A DNA stretch of 64,000 nt from JBBATK01 sp044224515 (GTDB lineage: Bacteria > Bacteroidota > Ignavibacteria > Kapaibacteriales > NICIL-2), in contig JBGAKH010000002.1 of NCBI GenBank assembly GCA_044224515.1, positions 1 through 64,000 of the forward strand, given 5' to 3'. The position numbers and the translations under genes are program-made. Shown piece after piece: positions 44,771-54,702 of the stretch. The notes under the pieces were generated by a model, which saw nothing but the letters and a program-made list of their open reading frames with translations, ran no database searches and had not been told where the DNA came from. Numbering within the stretch: position 1 is the stretch's first letter; the number at the start of each line of letters is the position of its first letter.

Positions 44771-46147
44771 CTAGGTTTCTGACCCTTGCCACTCAATACT
44801 CTTCGAGAATTGCATCACCACTGCCAGTACAATAAACAGAGCAATACTGCCAACGAGGAGAGCATAATCTTGCAGTTGCAGAATGCTGAACACGAAGCCA
44901 TAGAGTACGCTTAGGCTTGCACCGATCGTTACTGCGAGTTTGCGTTGATTAAAGACGGAGTTCGAAAACCATGTAATGAGACCAATGGTCATGATCGAAG
45001 CGATGAGATAGGCAATGTCGAAGTTGAGGTGTTCGGAGATCGAGAGTAGAAGGATGTAGAAAATACACAGAGCCAAACCGACGAGACCGTACTGCACGAT
45101 GTGGACGGATCGCTTGTTGCGGAGTTCGAGGAAGAGGTACACCAGAAAGGTAAGACCAACGATAAGGATGGAGTACTTTTCGGCGCGCTCTGTCTTCGTG
45201 TAGTTATCGACAGCGGTGAAGAGCGACAAACCGAATGCAGATTCCTGAATGCTGTACTGATTGCCAACCCAAGTCTGAGGATAGTTACGGTTGACATTGA
45301 GCACATTCCAGGTAGCGCTAAACTGCTTGTCCGTGATTTCGCGCTCGCTCGGTAAGAACGAGCCACTGAACGAGGGATTCGACCACGGAGCGGTGATGGA
45401 GACATTGGTGGATTTTCCGATTGGGACCACGCTGAAATCGCTGGACCCTCTCAAGGTTAGATCGCAACTGAACTGTGCTTTGGAGATTTGGTTGTCGGTT
45501 GAAGGACCTAGTGGGGCTTGCATTCCGCTCTTCGACAAATCTTCGTCCGGTAAACCGGGAACGCAGGCAATTTCCCTATCATTCCACTTGATACTTGCCG
45601 CTGTTTCAATACCACGCAAATCGTTTATACCGAGTGAAACGAAAGCCTGATCATAGAAGACTTCAGCGTGTTCTGTTTCAGGAGCCAGTGCCTTTACGTC
45701 CGGAAACTCTCCTTCCATTTGAATGTGTGCGCGATAGACAACAACCTGATAAATCCCTCGGTAGCGCGTCTCCGGTTGCATACTGACCTTCACATTGAGT
45801 CGGTCCGGCAAGTAGTGAACATATCGAATGGCGGTTTTTCCTTTGCCCTCCTCGTCATGGATACGCACGCTAAAGGGAATGTTGAGCACGGGTCCAACCA
45901 GAGTCTGCGCATGTGCCCACTTCGAGGCGATCTCGTCTTCCGCTTCTTGTCGTCTGGCTTGTCGTTCGTTCAGGATGCTATCAACCAGAATCATTGGCAC
46001 ACTGAGTGCCAGCGTCAAGGCCGACACGAGCAGCATCTTCAGTCCAATGCTGTTTTTGATTGATCGGAATATTGACCACGCGGAAGGCGCTCCGTTTGTT
46101 GCACTGCCTTGTGTGGCGTTGGTGGATGTGTTACTTGGGCTATCCAT
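44771..46147 (-). CDS. CreD-family inner-membrane protein
   Basis: 458 residues. Residues ~38-60 are the first membrane segment (LKMLLVSALTLALSVPMILV), followed by a large periplasmic domain (~65-320, with KWAHAQTLVGPVLNIPF typical of CreD), and five or so more membrane segments near the C-terminus (YSILIVGLTFLVYLFLEL onward). CreD is the inner-membrane output protein of the CreBC system in Enterobacteriaceae; stand-alone homologues are common in Bacteroidota and affect envelope stress. The start is supported by AAGGA seven bases upstream. The gene ends directly before the 54-bp repeat array. Confidence 0.85.
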   Translation of the reverse strand: MDSPSNTSTNATQGSATNGAPSAWSIFRSIKNSIGLKMLLVSALTLALSVPMILVDSILNERQARRQEAEDEIASKWAHAQTLVGPVLNIPFSVRIHDEEGKGKTAIRYVHYLPDRLNVKVSMQPETRYRGIYQVVVYRAHIQMEGEFPDVKALAPETEHAEVFYDQAFVSLGINDLRGIETAASIKWNDREIACVPGLPDEDLSKSGMQAPLGPSTDNQISKAQFSCDLTLRGSSDFSVVPIGKSTNVSITAPWSNPSFSGSFLPSEREITDKQFSATWNVLNVNRNYPQTWVGNQYSIQESAFGLSLFTAVDNYTKTERAEKYSILIVGLTFLVYLFLELRNKRSVHIVQYGLVGLALCIFYILLLSISEHLNFDIAYLIASIMTIGLITWFSNSVFNQRKLAVTIGASLSVLYGFVFSILQLQDYALLVGSIALFIVLAVVMQFSKSIEWQGSET

Positions 46148-46272
46148 GGGTATCCTTACAATGTGAAAACAGCGTCAACGCAGATCGCGTGATGCTAGTG
46201 CCATCTTGTTTAAATATCAACACCAATTTAACCAGCTTAACAACAAATTGGCTTAGAATGGCACTTTGTACC

Positions 46273-46293
46273 TGCGGCTGCTCCGCAGCCGCA
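46273..46293. other. Perfect 9-bp hairpin in the divergent intergenic region
   Basis: TGCGGCTGC (46273-46281) and GCAGCCGCA (46285-46293) with a TCC loop. It sits between the divergent CreD and metalloprotease genes. A similar GTGCTGC-TCC-GCAGCAC is inside the tail of the gene at 41543-44272. A REP-like or structural element is possible; no T-run is present. Confidence 0.6.
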
Positions 46294-46396
46294 TGAAGAA
46301 GAATCTAAATGAGAACCCTCAGTAGCTTGAACCCGGCGAGTTAAATAAGACAACTGAGTGTATTTTGTGGTACCTACTAACTCCTCTCGAATTCTC

Positions 46397-49300
46397 ATGC
46401 GCAGAGCTCTTCCTATCGTTTGTGCTACCCTACTTCTTGTTAGCGCCAATCTATGGTATTCTATCCAAGCATTTGGCGCTGATCTACCGCGTTTAGCGCT
46501 CTTTACGAGTCCAACACGTGGCGCGAGTACGATGACTCCGCTTCCGGAGCGCAGCGCTCAGATGCAGGTCAACACCGCGCTGTTCGATGATCTAGATATC
46601 GATCAGTTGCAGCGCCTTGATATACCGGACTTTCTAATGGCCGATGGAGCTCACACCTTGCATTGCTCTAGAGTGCAACTTCTTGCGCCGGGTGCTACGG
46701 TTTGCACTGGTACGGCGGATGGAGACAAAGCTCAAGACATCGAAAAACACTTGGTTCTGCGCGGCAGCATCGATGGCATCGACAACTCATTTGTCTATCT
46801 CTGCGTGTTTCGCAGCTACGCAATGGGCTATGTTGAGATTCAAGAGGGCGACGATGTGCGACGTATCATGATTGCACCCGACGATATCCGCTCGGCGCAT
46901 CCGATCATGATTGTCTACAACCAACGCGATATGCCCATCCCTCCGCACCCGGGTTGTGAGGCAGAGCTCGTCCCAAGCTATGCTCAACGGGCACAACAGC
47001 TTTTCGACGAACTGTCACTCGAGGCGCGCAATGGAAGCGCGCACATTCAGAACGCTCAGACGTTGGTCGCTCAAATAGCTGTGGAGTGCGACACCAAATA
47101 CTATCAAGAGCACGCAAGCAACTTCTCGCAGTCCGCGAGTTACATCCTCATCACTTTGGGTGCGGTGAGTGCAGTGTGGGAACGTGATATGAATATCCGC
47201 ATACAGGTTCCCTTCTTGCGAATCTGGACGGAGAATTGTCCCTACTCGGGCGACAATGGTGCGATGCTCAATCAAGTGGCGACCTACTGGAACGCTAACA
47301 TGCAGAGTGTACGTCGTACCACTACGTATCTGGTCACTTCCTACGCGGGTGGTCTTGCCTGGGTGAATGTACTCTGCGGCAACTATGCTTATGCGGTTGG
47401 TGGCATCGCCGGCGGCGCTAACTTTCCGGTGAGTGCCTATGCCTGGGATGTCGACGTTATGGCGCATGAGCTTGGACACAACTTCGGCTCTCCGCACACA
47501 CACAGCTGTTCGTGGGCACCGCCGGTTGACTCATGCGTTGCAGCAGAAGGAGGATGTTATGCAAAGCCTCTACCACGTCCGGGTACGATCATGAGTTACT
47601 GTCACCTCACAAGCTTTGGCACACAGCTTCGCTTTCATCCTCGTGTCGCGACACTGATTCGCTCATCAGCGCAACGTGTCCTAGGAAATTGTATTCGTAA
47701 CTCCGCTCAGCGTTACTCGAACGACTGTGCCATCAGTACTATCCTTCAACCTGCCAATGGTGCTATTCTGCAACCGCAAAAGAAGTATGCGCCACTGGTT
47801 GTACTGACTAATCTTGGGTTAAACGCTATTAGTGCCACGAACTCTGTGTCCATCGTGTTGAAGGTCATGGACCCGGCATTGACAACCACCTACTTTTCTT
47901 CGACGAAGACGGTGCTCGTACTGGATACAATGCGCTCCACGACTGTACAGTTCGACAGTTGTTCCATGACTGCAGGCACCTATGTAGTAACTGCAACGTG
48001 CACGCTTAACAACGACGGAGACCTTGCCAACAACAGCGTGACACGTCCACTTCAAGTTGGTAGTCCTAGCGCATCAACGGTACGTCTGACGTATCCGAAT
48101 GGAGGAGAGCGCTTGTCGGCTGACAGCACGGTATCCATAACATGGACGCAAAGCGGTATCGATAAACTTATCATAGAGCTGAGTACCGATGAAGGACTGA
48201 GCTGGCGCAGCGTGCAGACCTTTTATTCCGCTGCGAGCTTGAGCTACCAGTGGAAAGTGCCTGCTGTTCGCACATCAAAAGCCTTGCTTCGTGTTGTGGA
48301 TATGAAGAATGCGCAAACACGGGACCTCAGCGATGCTGTTTTCAGCATCGACCTTGACAATGATTATCAGGCTTTGGAGTTTGTCACGCCGGCATCCGAC
48401 ACAACCATCGGCACGCCCTTCAGTCCGAAAGTCCTTGTACGTAACAATGGCAGCCAACAGACTGCTGCCAAGGCAGTGTTCGAATTGTATTGGCGCGATA
48501 GCGGACAGCTCGTAAGCAGTGATACAGTTGATGTGCCGGCTATCGCAACCGGACAAAGCGCTCAGCTTGGTTTTAAACCCGTGCCGGAACTTCCTCCCGG
48601 ACAATTCATCATGTATGCCAAGGTGAAAAGTCCCGGTGACCGCTATGCTGCTAACGACTCGTTGGGACGAAGCTTTAATCACGTTGGGGGCATTGCACCT
48701 CCGGTTGGTCTTAGAGCTCAAGCCATCAACAAAGCAGTCTTACTCTGGTGGGGACCTTCAAACAATAGCGATGTGGAGTCCTACCAATTGCTTCGCTCAA
48801 CTGACGGAGCCGCTTTCGCATCACTTGTAACACTCAATGCTCAGCTGTTGAGTTATGTCGATGAAAATGTTGTCAATGACCATGTGTATCGCTACGTCGT
48901 TGTCGCTGTCATCAAAGCACAGAAGTCCATTAGCTCCAACCAAGTGACTGCACGTCCTACCTATCGTAGTCTCTACGACTCACTCACGAGTATCAAGGCA
49001 CTTGTTCCCGAAAACGGAGCAAAGACAGTTCCTAATCCGACGCGATTTGTCTGGTCTTCACCCATTGGCGCTATGTGGTATCACGTACAGGTTTCAAAAG
49101 GTGTCGATATGTCCAACCTTGTTTACACCGGAATCCTCAATGATCGCCAGCCATTGTCTCTCACCTTGGACTTCCGTCAGAACTACTGCTGGCGCGTGCG
49201 TGCAATAAACATTGCCGGCATCTCGGGCTGGTCAAGCGTGAACAGCTTTACGCTCGGAAGCAGTTGTTCGGGCAATTGCTTGAACTTCAGCGCAACGTCC

Positions 49301-51382
49301 GACAACCTAAAAGCAAACGCTTTCACTTGGCCGGCTGACAGCAAAGTGAGTGTCGAATTTTGGAACTATGTCAAGTCGTCGGACCTTTCCAAGCTCAATG
49401 TCGCACTGCGTGTAGGTCCCGACGTCACAACGAATCGTTTTCTCATTCATGCTCCCTACTCTGATGGCTACTTGTATTGGGACTACGGGAACATTAACAC
49501 GAACGGACGAATCAGCGTAAACTATCGTCCTTACTTAGACAAATGGACGCACGTGTGCGTCGTCTCCGACGGCAGTATGTTCAAAGCAATCTATCTCGAC
49601 GGCAAGCTCGTTGCATCTTCAACCATTGCCGATGCTCCCACTGCGCTCAACGGCTTAAACCTCGGCATAAGTTATCTGGGTCGCATGGACGAATTCCGTG
49701 TCTGGAATCGCGTGCGCAGTGCCGATGAGATCTATTCTTCTATGAACAAGCACATTACACCCGGTAGCAACAACCTCATGAGTGCCTATCGCTTTGATGA
49801 ACCATTGAAAGACACCTTGCTTGGAGACGAAGGCAGTTTGCAAGCAGTCGCAGTACTGGTTCGCAGTGCTATGCGTGCTGCCTCCGATGCTCCGGTCAAT
49901 TGCGTATCGAACGCCACGCTGCAGGCTCCGACGTTGCTAGAGCCGGCCAATGCATCAACGGTCACGTTCCCCTATCCGAATCTCAAGTGGAATGGCGTTG
50001 GCTCTGTCTTTGGCTATGAGACGCAGATTTCTGAGTCTGCCGATTTTGCTACCCTTGTCTTTTCCATTCCCAACTGCGCAATCACCTCTGCGCAATGCTT
50101 GGCACTTCGCCCGGGCATTCGCTACTACTGGCGGGTCCGCAGCCTAAGCGGTGCAGTGATCTCCGATTGGTCTGCTCCATGGTCGTTCACTACAGACACC
50201 CTGTGCTCGCAACAGGTTCCACACTTTGATGCAAACGTCGCAGCAAAGCAGAAATCCTTTGTGCTCCAAGAGGGCGAGATCACCATTGAGTGGTGGAACT
50301 ATGTTGACTCCACGGAAGTGCGCAACGCTAGCGCCTTTGCCATAGGCACCAAGGACGACCAGAACAATCGATGTCAGTGTACGGGTCCATGGGGCGACAA
50401 AAAACTGTACTGGGATTATGGCTCACTCAGCACCGGACGCGTCTTCGTGGATTACGGACCCTATCTCGGCAAATGGACCCACGTAGCCCTCGTGAGTAAT
50501 GCTCGAGACTTTCAGGCTATTTATCTGAACGGACAGCTCTCCGCTTACGAACTTCGAGCAGATTCTGCAACGAAGCTGAGCGAGCTATGCATCGGCCAGG
50601 CTATGAACAACACGAATGGCTTTAAAGGACGTATGTCTGAGTTCCGCATCTGGAACCGCGTACGCACTCAGGAGGAGCTTCAACGGTTTATGAATAGCCG
50701 TTCTGAGGCACATCCTAATCTTGTCGGTTATTGGACTATGAATGAAGGCAGCGGTACAACTCTGCACGGACTTCGTTCAAACGATACTACGACATCTCTG
50801 GCGTGTACAGCTCAACCGCAATGGTCGCAACGAGCTGTTCCGCTTCAATTGGCTCCACTAGTAATTGTAGGTGCTGATAGTGTTTTGGAGGGAAGCGTTG
50901 TTCAGTATCGCATCGATGGCGTGGCGTCGGCAAACACCACCTGGACTTGCAGTTCATCAGGGACAGTGGTTGCACAATACGATAGTGCCGGTGCGAGCTA
51001 TGTATCGGTACGTTGGCTTCGCAGCGACAGCACCGCTCTGCTTGAGTGGCATGGCGACAGCAACCTTGTGTGTAGTCGCAACGGCATGAAGCACGTTGTC
51101 GTGCTCGCTCCAAGCTCCATACTAGTCGATGGTACTCGATCAATGGAGATCTACCCTAATCCTGTAGATAATACCTTGAGTGTGTCACTTGCGCAAGAGA
51201 CAATACTGGAGTATTGCATTGTCAATACCCGCGGTGAACGCGTACTGCATGTTCGTTTACCCGAAGGCAATGACTCACAAACACTGAGCTTCTCGTGCGC
51301 CGATGTACCATCCGGATCATACATCCTACAGCTCTGTACCGTGAACGCACGATACGCAGCGCCGCTGCTGGTCCTGCACTAA
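46397..51382 (+). CDS. Large T9SS metalloprotease with FN3 and two LamG-like domains
   Basis: 1661 residues from the ATG at 46397 (MRRALPIVCATLLLVSANLW); a 13-codon upstream extension is unsupported. Signal peptide to about residue 27. Residues ~220-430 are a reprolysin-like M12 protease: HELGHNFGSPH at ~357-367 is the HExxHxxGxxH zinc motif, followed by a Cys-rich segment (GTIMSYCH, the Met-turn). A YPNGGERLSADST block (~562) and an FN3-like domain (~765-850) follow, then two LamG/concanavalin domains (~960-1135 and ~1275-1440, each with 'WNYV.s......F.vWNRVRs'), and a T9SS type-A tail IYPNPVDNTLSVSLAQE at the C-terminus. It should be secreted to the surface and act on protein or glycoprotein substrates. 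Confidence 0.88.
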   Translation: MRRALPIVCATLLLVSANLWYSIQAFGADLPRLALFTSPTRGASTMTPLPERSAQMQVNTALFDDLDIDQLQRLDIPDFLMADGAHTLHCSRVQLLAPGATVCTGTADGDKAQDIEKHLVLRGSIDGIDNSFVYLCVFRSYAMGYVEIQEGDDVRRIMIAPDDIRSAHPIMIVYNQRDMPIPPHPGCEAELVPSYAQRAQQLFDELSLEARNGSAHIQNAQTLVAQIAVECDTKYYQEHASNFSQSASYILITLGAVSAVWERDMNIRIQVPFLRIWTENCPYSGDNGAMLNQVATYWNANMQSVRRTTTYLVTSYAGGLAWVNVLCGNYAYAVGGIAGGANFPVSAYAWDVDVMAHELGHNFGSPHTHSCSWAPPVDSCVAAEGGCYAKPLPRPGTIMSYCHLTSFGTQLRFHPRVATLIRSSAQRVLGNCIRNSAQRYSNDCAISTILQPANGAILQPQKKYAPLVVLTNLGLNAISATNSVSIVLKVMDPALTTTYFSSTKTVLVLDTMRSTTVQFDSCSMTAGTYVVTATCTLNNDGDLANNSVTRPLQVGSPSASTVRLTYPNGGERLSADSTVSITWTQSGIDKLIIELSTDEGLSWRSVQTFYSAASLSYQWKVPAVRTSKALLRVVDMKNAQTRDLSDAVFSIDLDNDYQALEFVTPASDTTIGTPFSPKVLVRNNGSQQTAAKAVFELYWRDSGQLVSSDTVDVPAIATGQSAQLGFKPVPELPPGQFIMYAKVKSPGDRYAANDSLGRSFNHVGGIAPPVGLRAQAINKAVLLWWGPSNNSDVESYQLLRSTDGAAFASLVTLNAQLLSYVDENVVNDHVYRYVVVAVIKAQKSISSNQVTARPTYRSLYDSLTSIKALVPENGAKTVPNPTRFVWSSPIGAMWYHVQVSKGVDMSNLVYTGILNDRQPLSLTLDFRQNYCWRVRAINIAGISGWSSVNSFTLGSSCSGNCLNFSATSDNLKANAFTWPADSKVSVEFWNYVKSSDLSKLNVALRVGPDVTTNRFLIHAPYSDGYLYWDYGNINTNGRISVNYRPYLDKWTHVCVVSDGSMFKAIYLDGKLVASSTIADAPTALNGLNLGISYLGRMDEFRVWNRVRSADEIYSSMNKHITPGSNNLMSAYRFDEPLKDTLLGDEGSLQAVAVLVRSAMRAASDAPVNCVSNATLQAPTLLEPANASTVTFPYPNLKWNGVGSVFGYETQISESADFATLVFSIPNCAITSAQCLALRPGIRYYWRVRSLSGAVISDWSAPWSFTTDTLCSQQVPHFDANVAAKQKSFVLQEGEITIEWWNYVDSTEVRNASAFAIGTKDDQNNRCQCTGPWGDKKLYWDYGSLSTGRVFVDYGPYLGKWTHVALVSNARDFQAIYLNGQLSAYELRADSATKLSELCIGQAMNNTNGFKGRMSEFRIWNRVRTQEELQRFMNSRSEAHPNLVGYWTMNEGSGTTLHGLRSNDTTTSLACTAQPQWSQRAVPLQLAPLVIVGADSVLEGSVVQYRIDGVASANTTWTCSSSGTVVAQYDSAGASYVSVRWLRSDSTALLEWHGDSNLVCSRNGMKHVVVLAPSSILVDGTRSMEIYPNPVDNTLSVSLAQETILEYCIVNTRGERVLHVRLPEGNDSQTLSFSCADVPSGSYILQLCTVNARYAAPLLVLH

Positions 51383-51404
51383 AGTGCTAGGTTTAATCCG
51401 GCCC

Positions 51405-51464
51405 AAAAAAAAATTCAACGCCCTCCGTACAAAGCAATCAATCGCTTAGGTCCGAAGGGCGTTG
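51405..51464 (-). terminator. Intrinsic terminator of the sigma factor / membrane protein operon
   Basis: CAACGCCCT (51416-51424) and AGGGCGTTG (51456-51464) pair perfectly over a 31-base loop that holds a smaller partial stem. On the minus strand the stem is followed by nine T (the A-run at 51405-51413 on the plus strand). It lies 41 bp past the stop of the gene at 51506-53692. The plus strand has no T-run, so it serves only the leftward genes. Confidence 0.85.
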
Positions 51465-51505
51465 CAGTGCTGTACTGTATGAGACCGGCCAATGGTCTCT
51501 CAATC

Positions 51506-53692
51506 TCAGTTGATAATGATACGTTTTGTTGCTTGTACGCCCTTGGCTGAGCTCAGACTCAGCACATAGATGCCTGAAGGAATGGAGTGCGTATCGATGG
51601 TAATGGTATTGGATCCCTTTCGAAAACTCGTTTGCAAAAGATTATGCGCGAGTTGTCCTTGCAGAGTATAGAGTGAAATATTGTACGAGCCTTCATTCTG
51701 TGCTTCGAAGCTGCAGCTAAAGCTACCGGACTGTACCGGATTGGGATATACACTCAAGGCATTCAACTCAGCTCCTTCCGCTCCGCAAATCTCGAGCATG
51801 GATGCTCCTTTTTGCTGATGTAGGATATCGCAGGCACGACTAATCGGAAGTTCTCCTTTTGTGATCTGATCGAGCAATTGAAGCTCTTGTTGCAGTCGCG
51901 AGCGATAACGCTCCGGCAAACGTTCCACAAATTCTCTATTTGGAACGAAGTATAAGTCAACGGCTTTCACATGATAGTTGTTTGAGTCTACTCCCGGCAA
52001 CGGCATAAGCGTCGATGGGTTGGCACGTTCGGTACTACCTATTACAATGCGGACCGGAATAGTTGCGCCGGTATTCACGAGACGTCCATTTGAATTCGGC
52101 TGCACAAAGTCGGAAGAATGATCGCGGAGCAATGGTGAATTGCCGACGATCTCTTGGTTGATCCACTGTCGCACATCGGGCATCTCATGCTTGGTTGATT
52201 TCACGATGTCGACACCGAAGGCCTGAAAGCCGACCGGTGAAACTGGATTCGGTGAATTGTAATCCCAACCGGTGTAAGACTGGATGTCTGATGTGTACTG
52301 TACTCCCAGGCCCACTGAGACATCTCTGCGAAACAGAATGTGCGCGGCTGACGTGTCATAGTGATGTTCTGAAGCCAAAGCCTGTCGCATCACGCTTTGA
52401 CGCTTCACCTGACGCGCCACCTCGCGCGCATTCGTATTCGACGCCGATGCAGCACTTGGGTTAACACGATCATTAAAACCGTCCATGCGAAAACGAATGG
52501 TCTCATCCTTCAACTCAATGCCTAGGACACGAAGCTCGTCCGCACTCAAACTCAAATACTCTATACCACCAATGGAAGACGGTGTGGGTATCTTCTCTTG
52601 CTCAACGGCAGTCGATACTCCCGAGTATTGCAGGTTAAGCCGGAGCTCATCCAATTTGTCTGCCATCCATACAAGTGAGGCTTGGTTCTTGGCTGAGAGA
52701 CAGCGCACAAAGGCTTTCGTAGGCACGAAATACAGAATGGCCATTTTATGGTCATCGCCTTTGGAGAAGTCGAGAGCAAGCGGAACCAAGTATTGCGCGT
52801 ATTTATAAGGATGCTTTAGCACCGGAATGATCGGTTTGGCGAAGAACTCAGCATCGACTTCTTTCTCGAGTTCACGACTTAGTTGTTGAAACTCTCGCTG
52901 CAATTCACGGTTCAGATCGAGGTCACGCACGTAGACGGAGTGATCGCATGTACCCATGGTAATGGACTGTGCACCATCATGCTCGGATATATACTGGGCA
53001 GCATATATGCTATAGCCTTTGGGTGTTTGAAGTTCCCAAGAGCCGTCGTATGCTTGTAGATCTGTTTCCGACTCATTAGGTCGTACCGTGCAACGCGCAC
53101 GCATAATCATGTTCGGAACATCGAGCGGGTAATTCTTGATATTCAGGAGCAGCTTCGCACCGGCCGGAATCTCTGATTCAACGTAGCGCTCTTCCATTAG
53201 TCCGGATACCTCGTCTCCGTTGATTCGAAGACCAAGGGCCTTGGCCTCTTCGGCGCTAATGGTCATAATGGGACGGAAGGATTGGGCAGACGAACTCTGT
53301 GTTGCAGTCACGCTCGATGTTTGCGCTTGACCTTGCGCATCGCCGGCGGGCTGCGTAGCAGACCGCATAATAACAGACCTCTCCTGTCTTGCGGATTGAG
53401 TACTGCGCTCTTCGCTACCTGTAGTTTGCTGCGTTCCTGTTGAAGTCTGCGCAGACTGATTGTGTGGCTCGCCAAGCGACATCCACAGTGCGGCACTCAC
53501 GGCGAGTGCGCCAAGAAGTGAACTAATCATTGTCGTAATGGATATTGGAAGTGAAGAAGTCCCTTCCGGCGAAGTCTGCACAGAACCATTCGCCTTGTGC
53601 TCTACCATGCTGCGCAGTTCATGGGGAGCCAACAAAGGAACGGTACTCTTCGCCGTACGGGCTGTTTTGATATATGATTCTAACTTTTTCAT
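51506..53692 (-). CDS. Membrane protein with anti-sigma-like topology and T9SS-like C-terminal tail
   Basis: 728 residues. Residues 1-48 are soluble and charged with no signal-peptide character; a single hydrophobic segment follows at ~49-71 (ISITTMISSLLGALAVSAAL). A Gln/Ser/Thr linker (~75-140) precedes a large domain in which a 'LxxxELxxLGI' unit recurs (SAEEAKALGLRING at ~150, SADELRVLGIELKDE at ~375). The last ~75 residues (SVYPNPVQSGSFSCSFE ... GIYVLSLSSAKGVQ) are a good T9SS type-A domain. It follows an ECF sigma gene by 67 bp, the usual place for an anti-sigma factor. The mixture of cytoplasmic N-terminus, membrane anchor and T9SS tail is unusual. The anti-sigma role is inferred from context and topology only. 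Confidence 0.65.
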   Translation of the reverse strand: MKKLESYIKTARTAKSTVPLLAPHELRSMVEHKANGSVQTSPEGTSSLPISITTMISSLLGALAVSAALWMSLGEPHNQSAQTSTGTQQTTGSEERSTQSARQERSVIMRSATQPAGDAQGQAQTSSVTATQSSSAQSFRPIMTISAEEAKALGLRINGDEVSGLMEERYVESEIPAGAKLLLNIKNYPLDVPNMIMRARCTVRPNESETDLQAYDGSWELQTPKGYSIYAAQYISEHDGAQSITMGTCDHSVYVRDLDLNRELQREFQQLSRELEKEVDAEFFAKPIIPVLKHPYKYAQYLVPLALDFSKGDDHKMAILYFVPTKAFVRCLSAKNQASLVWMADKLDELRLNLQYSGVSTAVEQEKIPTPSSIGGIEYLSLSADELRVLGIELKDETIRFRMDGFNDRVNPSAASASNTNAREVARQVKRQSVMRQALASEHHYDTSAAHILFRRDVSVGLGVQYTSDIQSYTGWDYNSPNPVSPVGFQAFGVDIVKSTKHEMPDVRQWINQEIVGNSPLLRDHSSDFVQPNSNGRLVNTGATIPVRIVIGSTERANPSTLMPLPGVDSNNYHVKAVDLYFVPNREFVERLPERYRSRLQQELQLLDQITKGELPISRACDILHQQKGASMLEICGAEGAELNALSVYPNPVQSGSFSCSFEAQNEGSYNISLYTLQGQLAHNLLQTSFRKGSNTITIDTHSIPSGIYVLSLSSAKGVQATKRIIIN

Positions 53693-53759
53693 ACGTGGTT
53701 CAATGCATTCTCATGAACGCTAGTACTGTTATTCGAGAATTGTGGATCGCAGGTAATCG

Positions 53760-54395
53760 CTAAGCACTATGTAAAGGCATTCTATTTAGTTCAGAGTTTC
53801 GAAGCGGATCCGTTGGGTCAGGAGCATCATCGGCTACGTGCCCGGAATCATTGGAATCATGGGCCATCTCTTGTTTATGGCTCGGCTTCGCCTCGCCTTG
53901 TGTTACGCCCAACATTCGTCGAAGCAGTTGCTTTGCTCTAAACACGCGAACCTTGACACTCGCGAGCGAGATAGACATCTGCTGTGCGATGTCTTTGTGC
54001 GACATTTCGGCAATCTCGGCTAGCATGAAAACTTCACGATAGTTTTCAGGCAATCGTTCGATTGCTTGATAGAGCACGTGCAGATCATAGGCATCCTCAG
54101 CACTCAAACCGCCTGCATACAACTCCTGCATCGACTCCGGGTCGTGCGGAATGTGTCGTCGTTGCTGCCGTTGCGTTTTTGTATGTGTACGGGAGAGTAT
54201 GCTAAACATGTAAGCCAGAAAAGCTTGCTCGTTTCGCAAAGAGTTAAATGACTCCATGGCTGCTGCAATACTCTGTGCCAACAACTCACGAGCATCCTCG
54301 CGACGTCGAGTGAGACTCAGGGCAAATCGCTCCAGTCGCTCGTAGTCACGCTCCAACAGTTCCAGAAATCGCTCGTGCCCGTGCATGGTCACCAT
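53760..54395 (-). CDS. ECF-type RNA polymerase sigma factor
   Basis: 211 residues. Region 2 (LERDYERLERFALSLTRRRE, 'DARELLAQSIAAAMESF', AFLAYMFSILSRTHT) and region 4 (LPENYREVFMLAEIAEMSHK then SISLASVKVRVFRAKQLLR) are both present and in the right order, with no region 1 or 3, as in ECF sigma factors. The C-terminal ~40 residues are a charged, disordered tail. It directs RNA polymerase to a specific promoter set. The gene downstream is a membrane protein in the anti-sigma position. The start may be Met4 (MHGHERF) with GGTGA nearby. No zinc-finger anti-sigma gene is present. Confidence 0.9.
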   Translation of the reverse strand: MVTMHGHERFLELLERDYERLERFALSLTRRREDARELLAQSIAAAMESFNSLRNEQAFLAYMFSILSRTHTKTQRQQRRHIPHDPESMQELYAGGLSAEDAYDLHVLYQAIERLPENYREVFMLAEIAEMSHKDIAQQMSISLASVKVRVFRAKQLLRRMLGVTQGEAKPSHKQEMAHDSNDSGHVADDAPDPTDPLRNSELNRMPLHSA

Positions 54396-54702
54396 CCGGA
54401 ATTGAAGGTGGAGAAGGCTGTATATAAAAGCTGCTGTGTCATTTCAAGGGGTAAGTACGCTTAGCTACGCGGAGGTTACAGCCGGTTTTAAAAAATCTTG
54501 AACTAAGAAGCAACGCTGGCTAAAAGGGGCAAAGTATTGCGATGAAAAATCGCTGATGAACTCGACGAAGGCCTTAATATGATCTAGTACGTATTGAAAT
54601 GTGATAGATTGGTTAACACGTTCATGCTTCTTCCTATCAATTTAGGCTCTGTATACTATGCCTTCATAACTGTCGACAGGGTCTATCGGATGTCTGTTCG
54701 TC
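54396..54702. other. Intergenic stretch upstream of the sigma factor
   Basis: 307 bases with no gene. It should hold the promoter of the sigma operon, possibly autoregulated, but no matching -35/-10 pair can be claimed by eye. No terminator for the leftward kinase gene was found here. Confidence 0.4.

Noticed and set aside
44382..44792. Several overlapping ORFs of 73-136 residues on both strands
   Set aside because: All are translations of the 54-bp repeat; periodicity keeps every frame open. Low-complexity peptides, no start signal, overlap on opposite strands.
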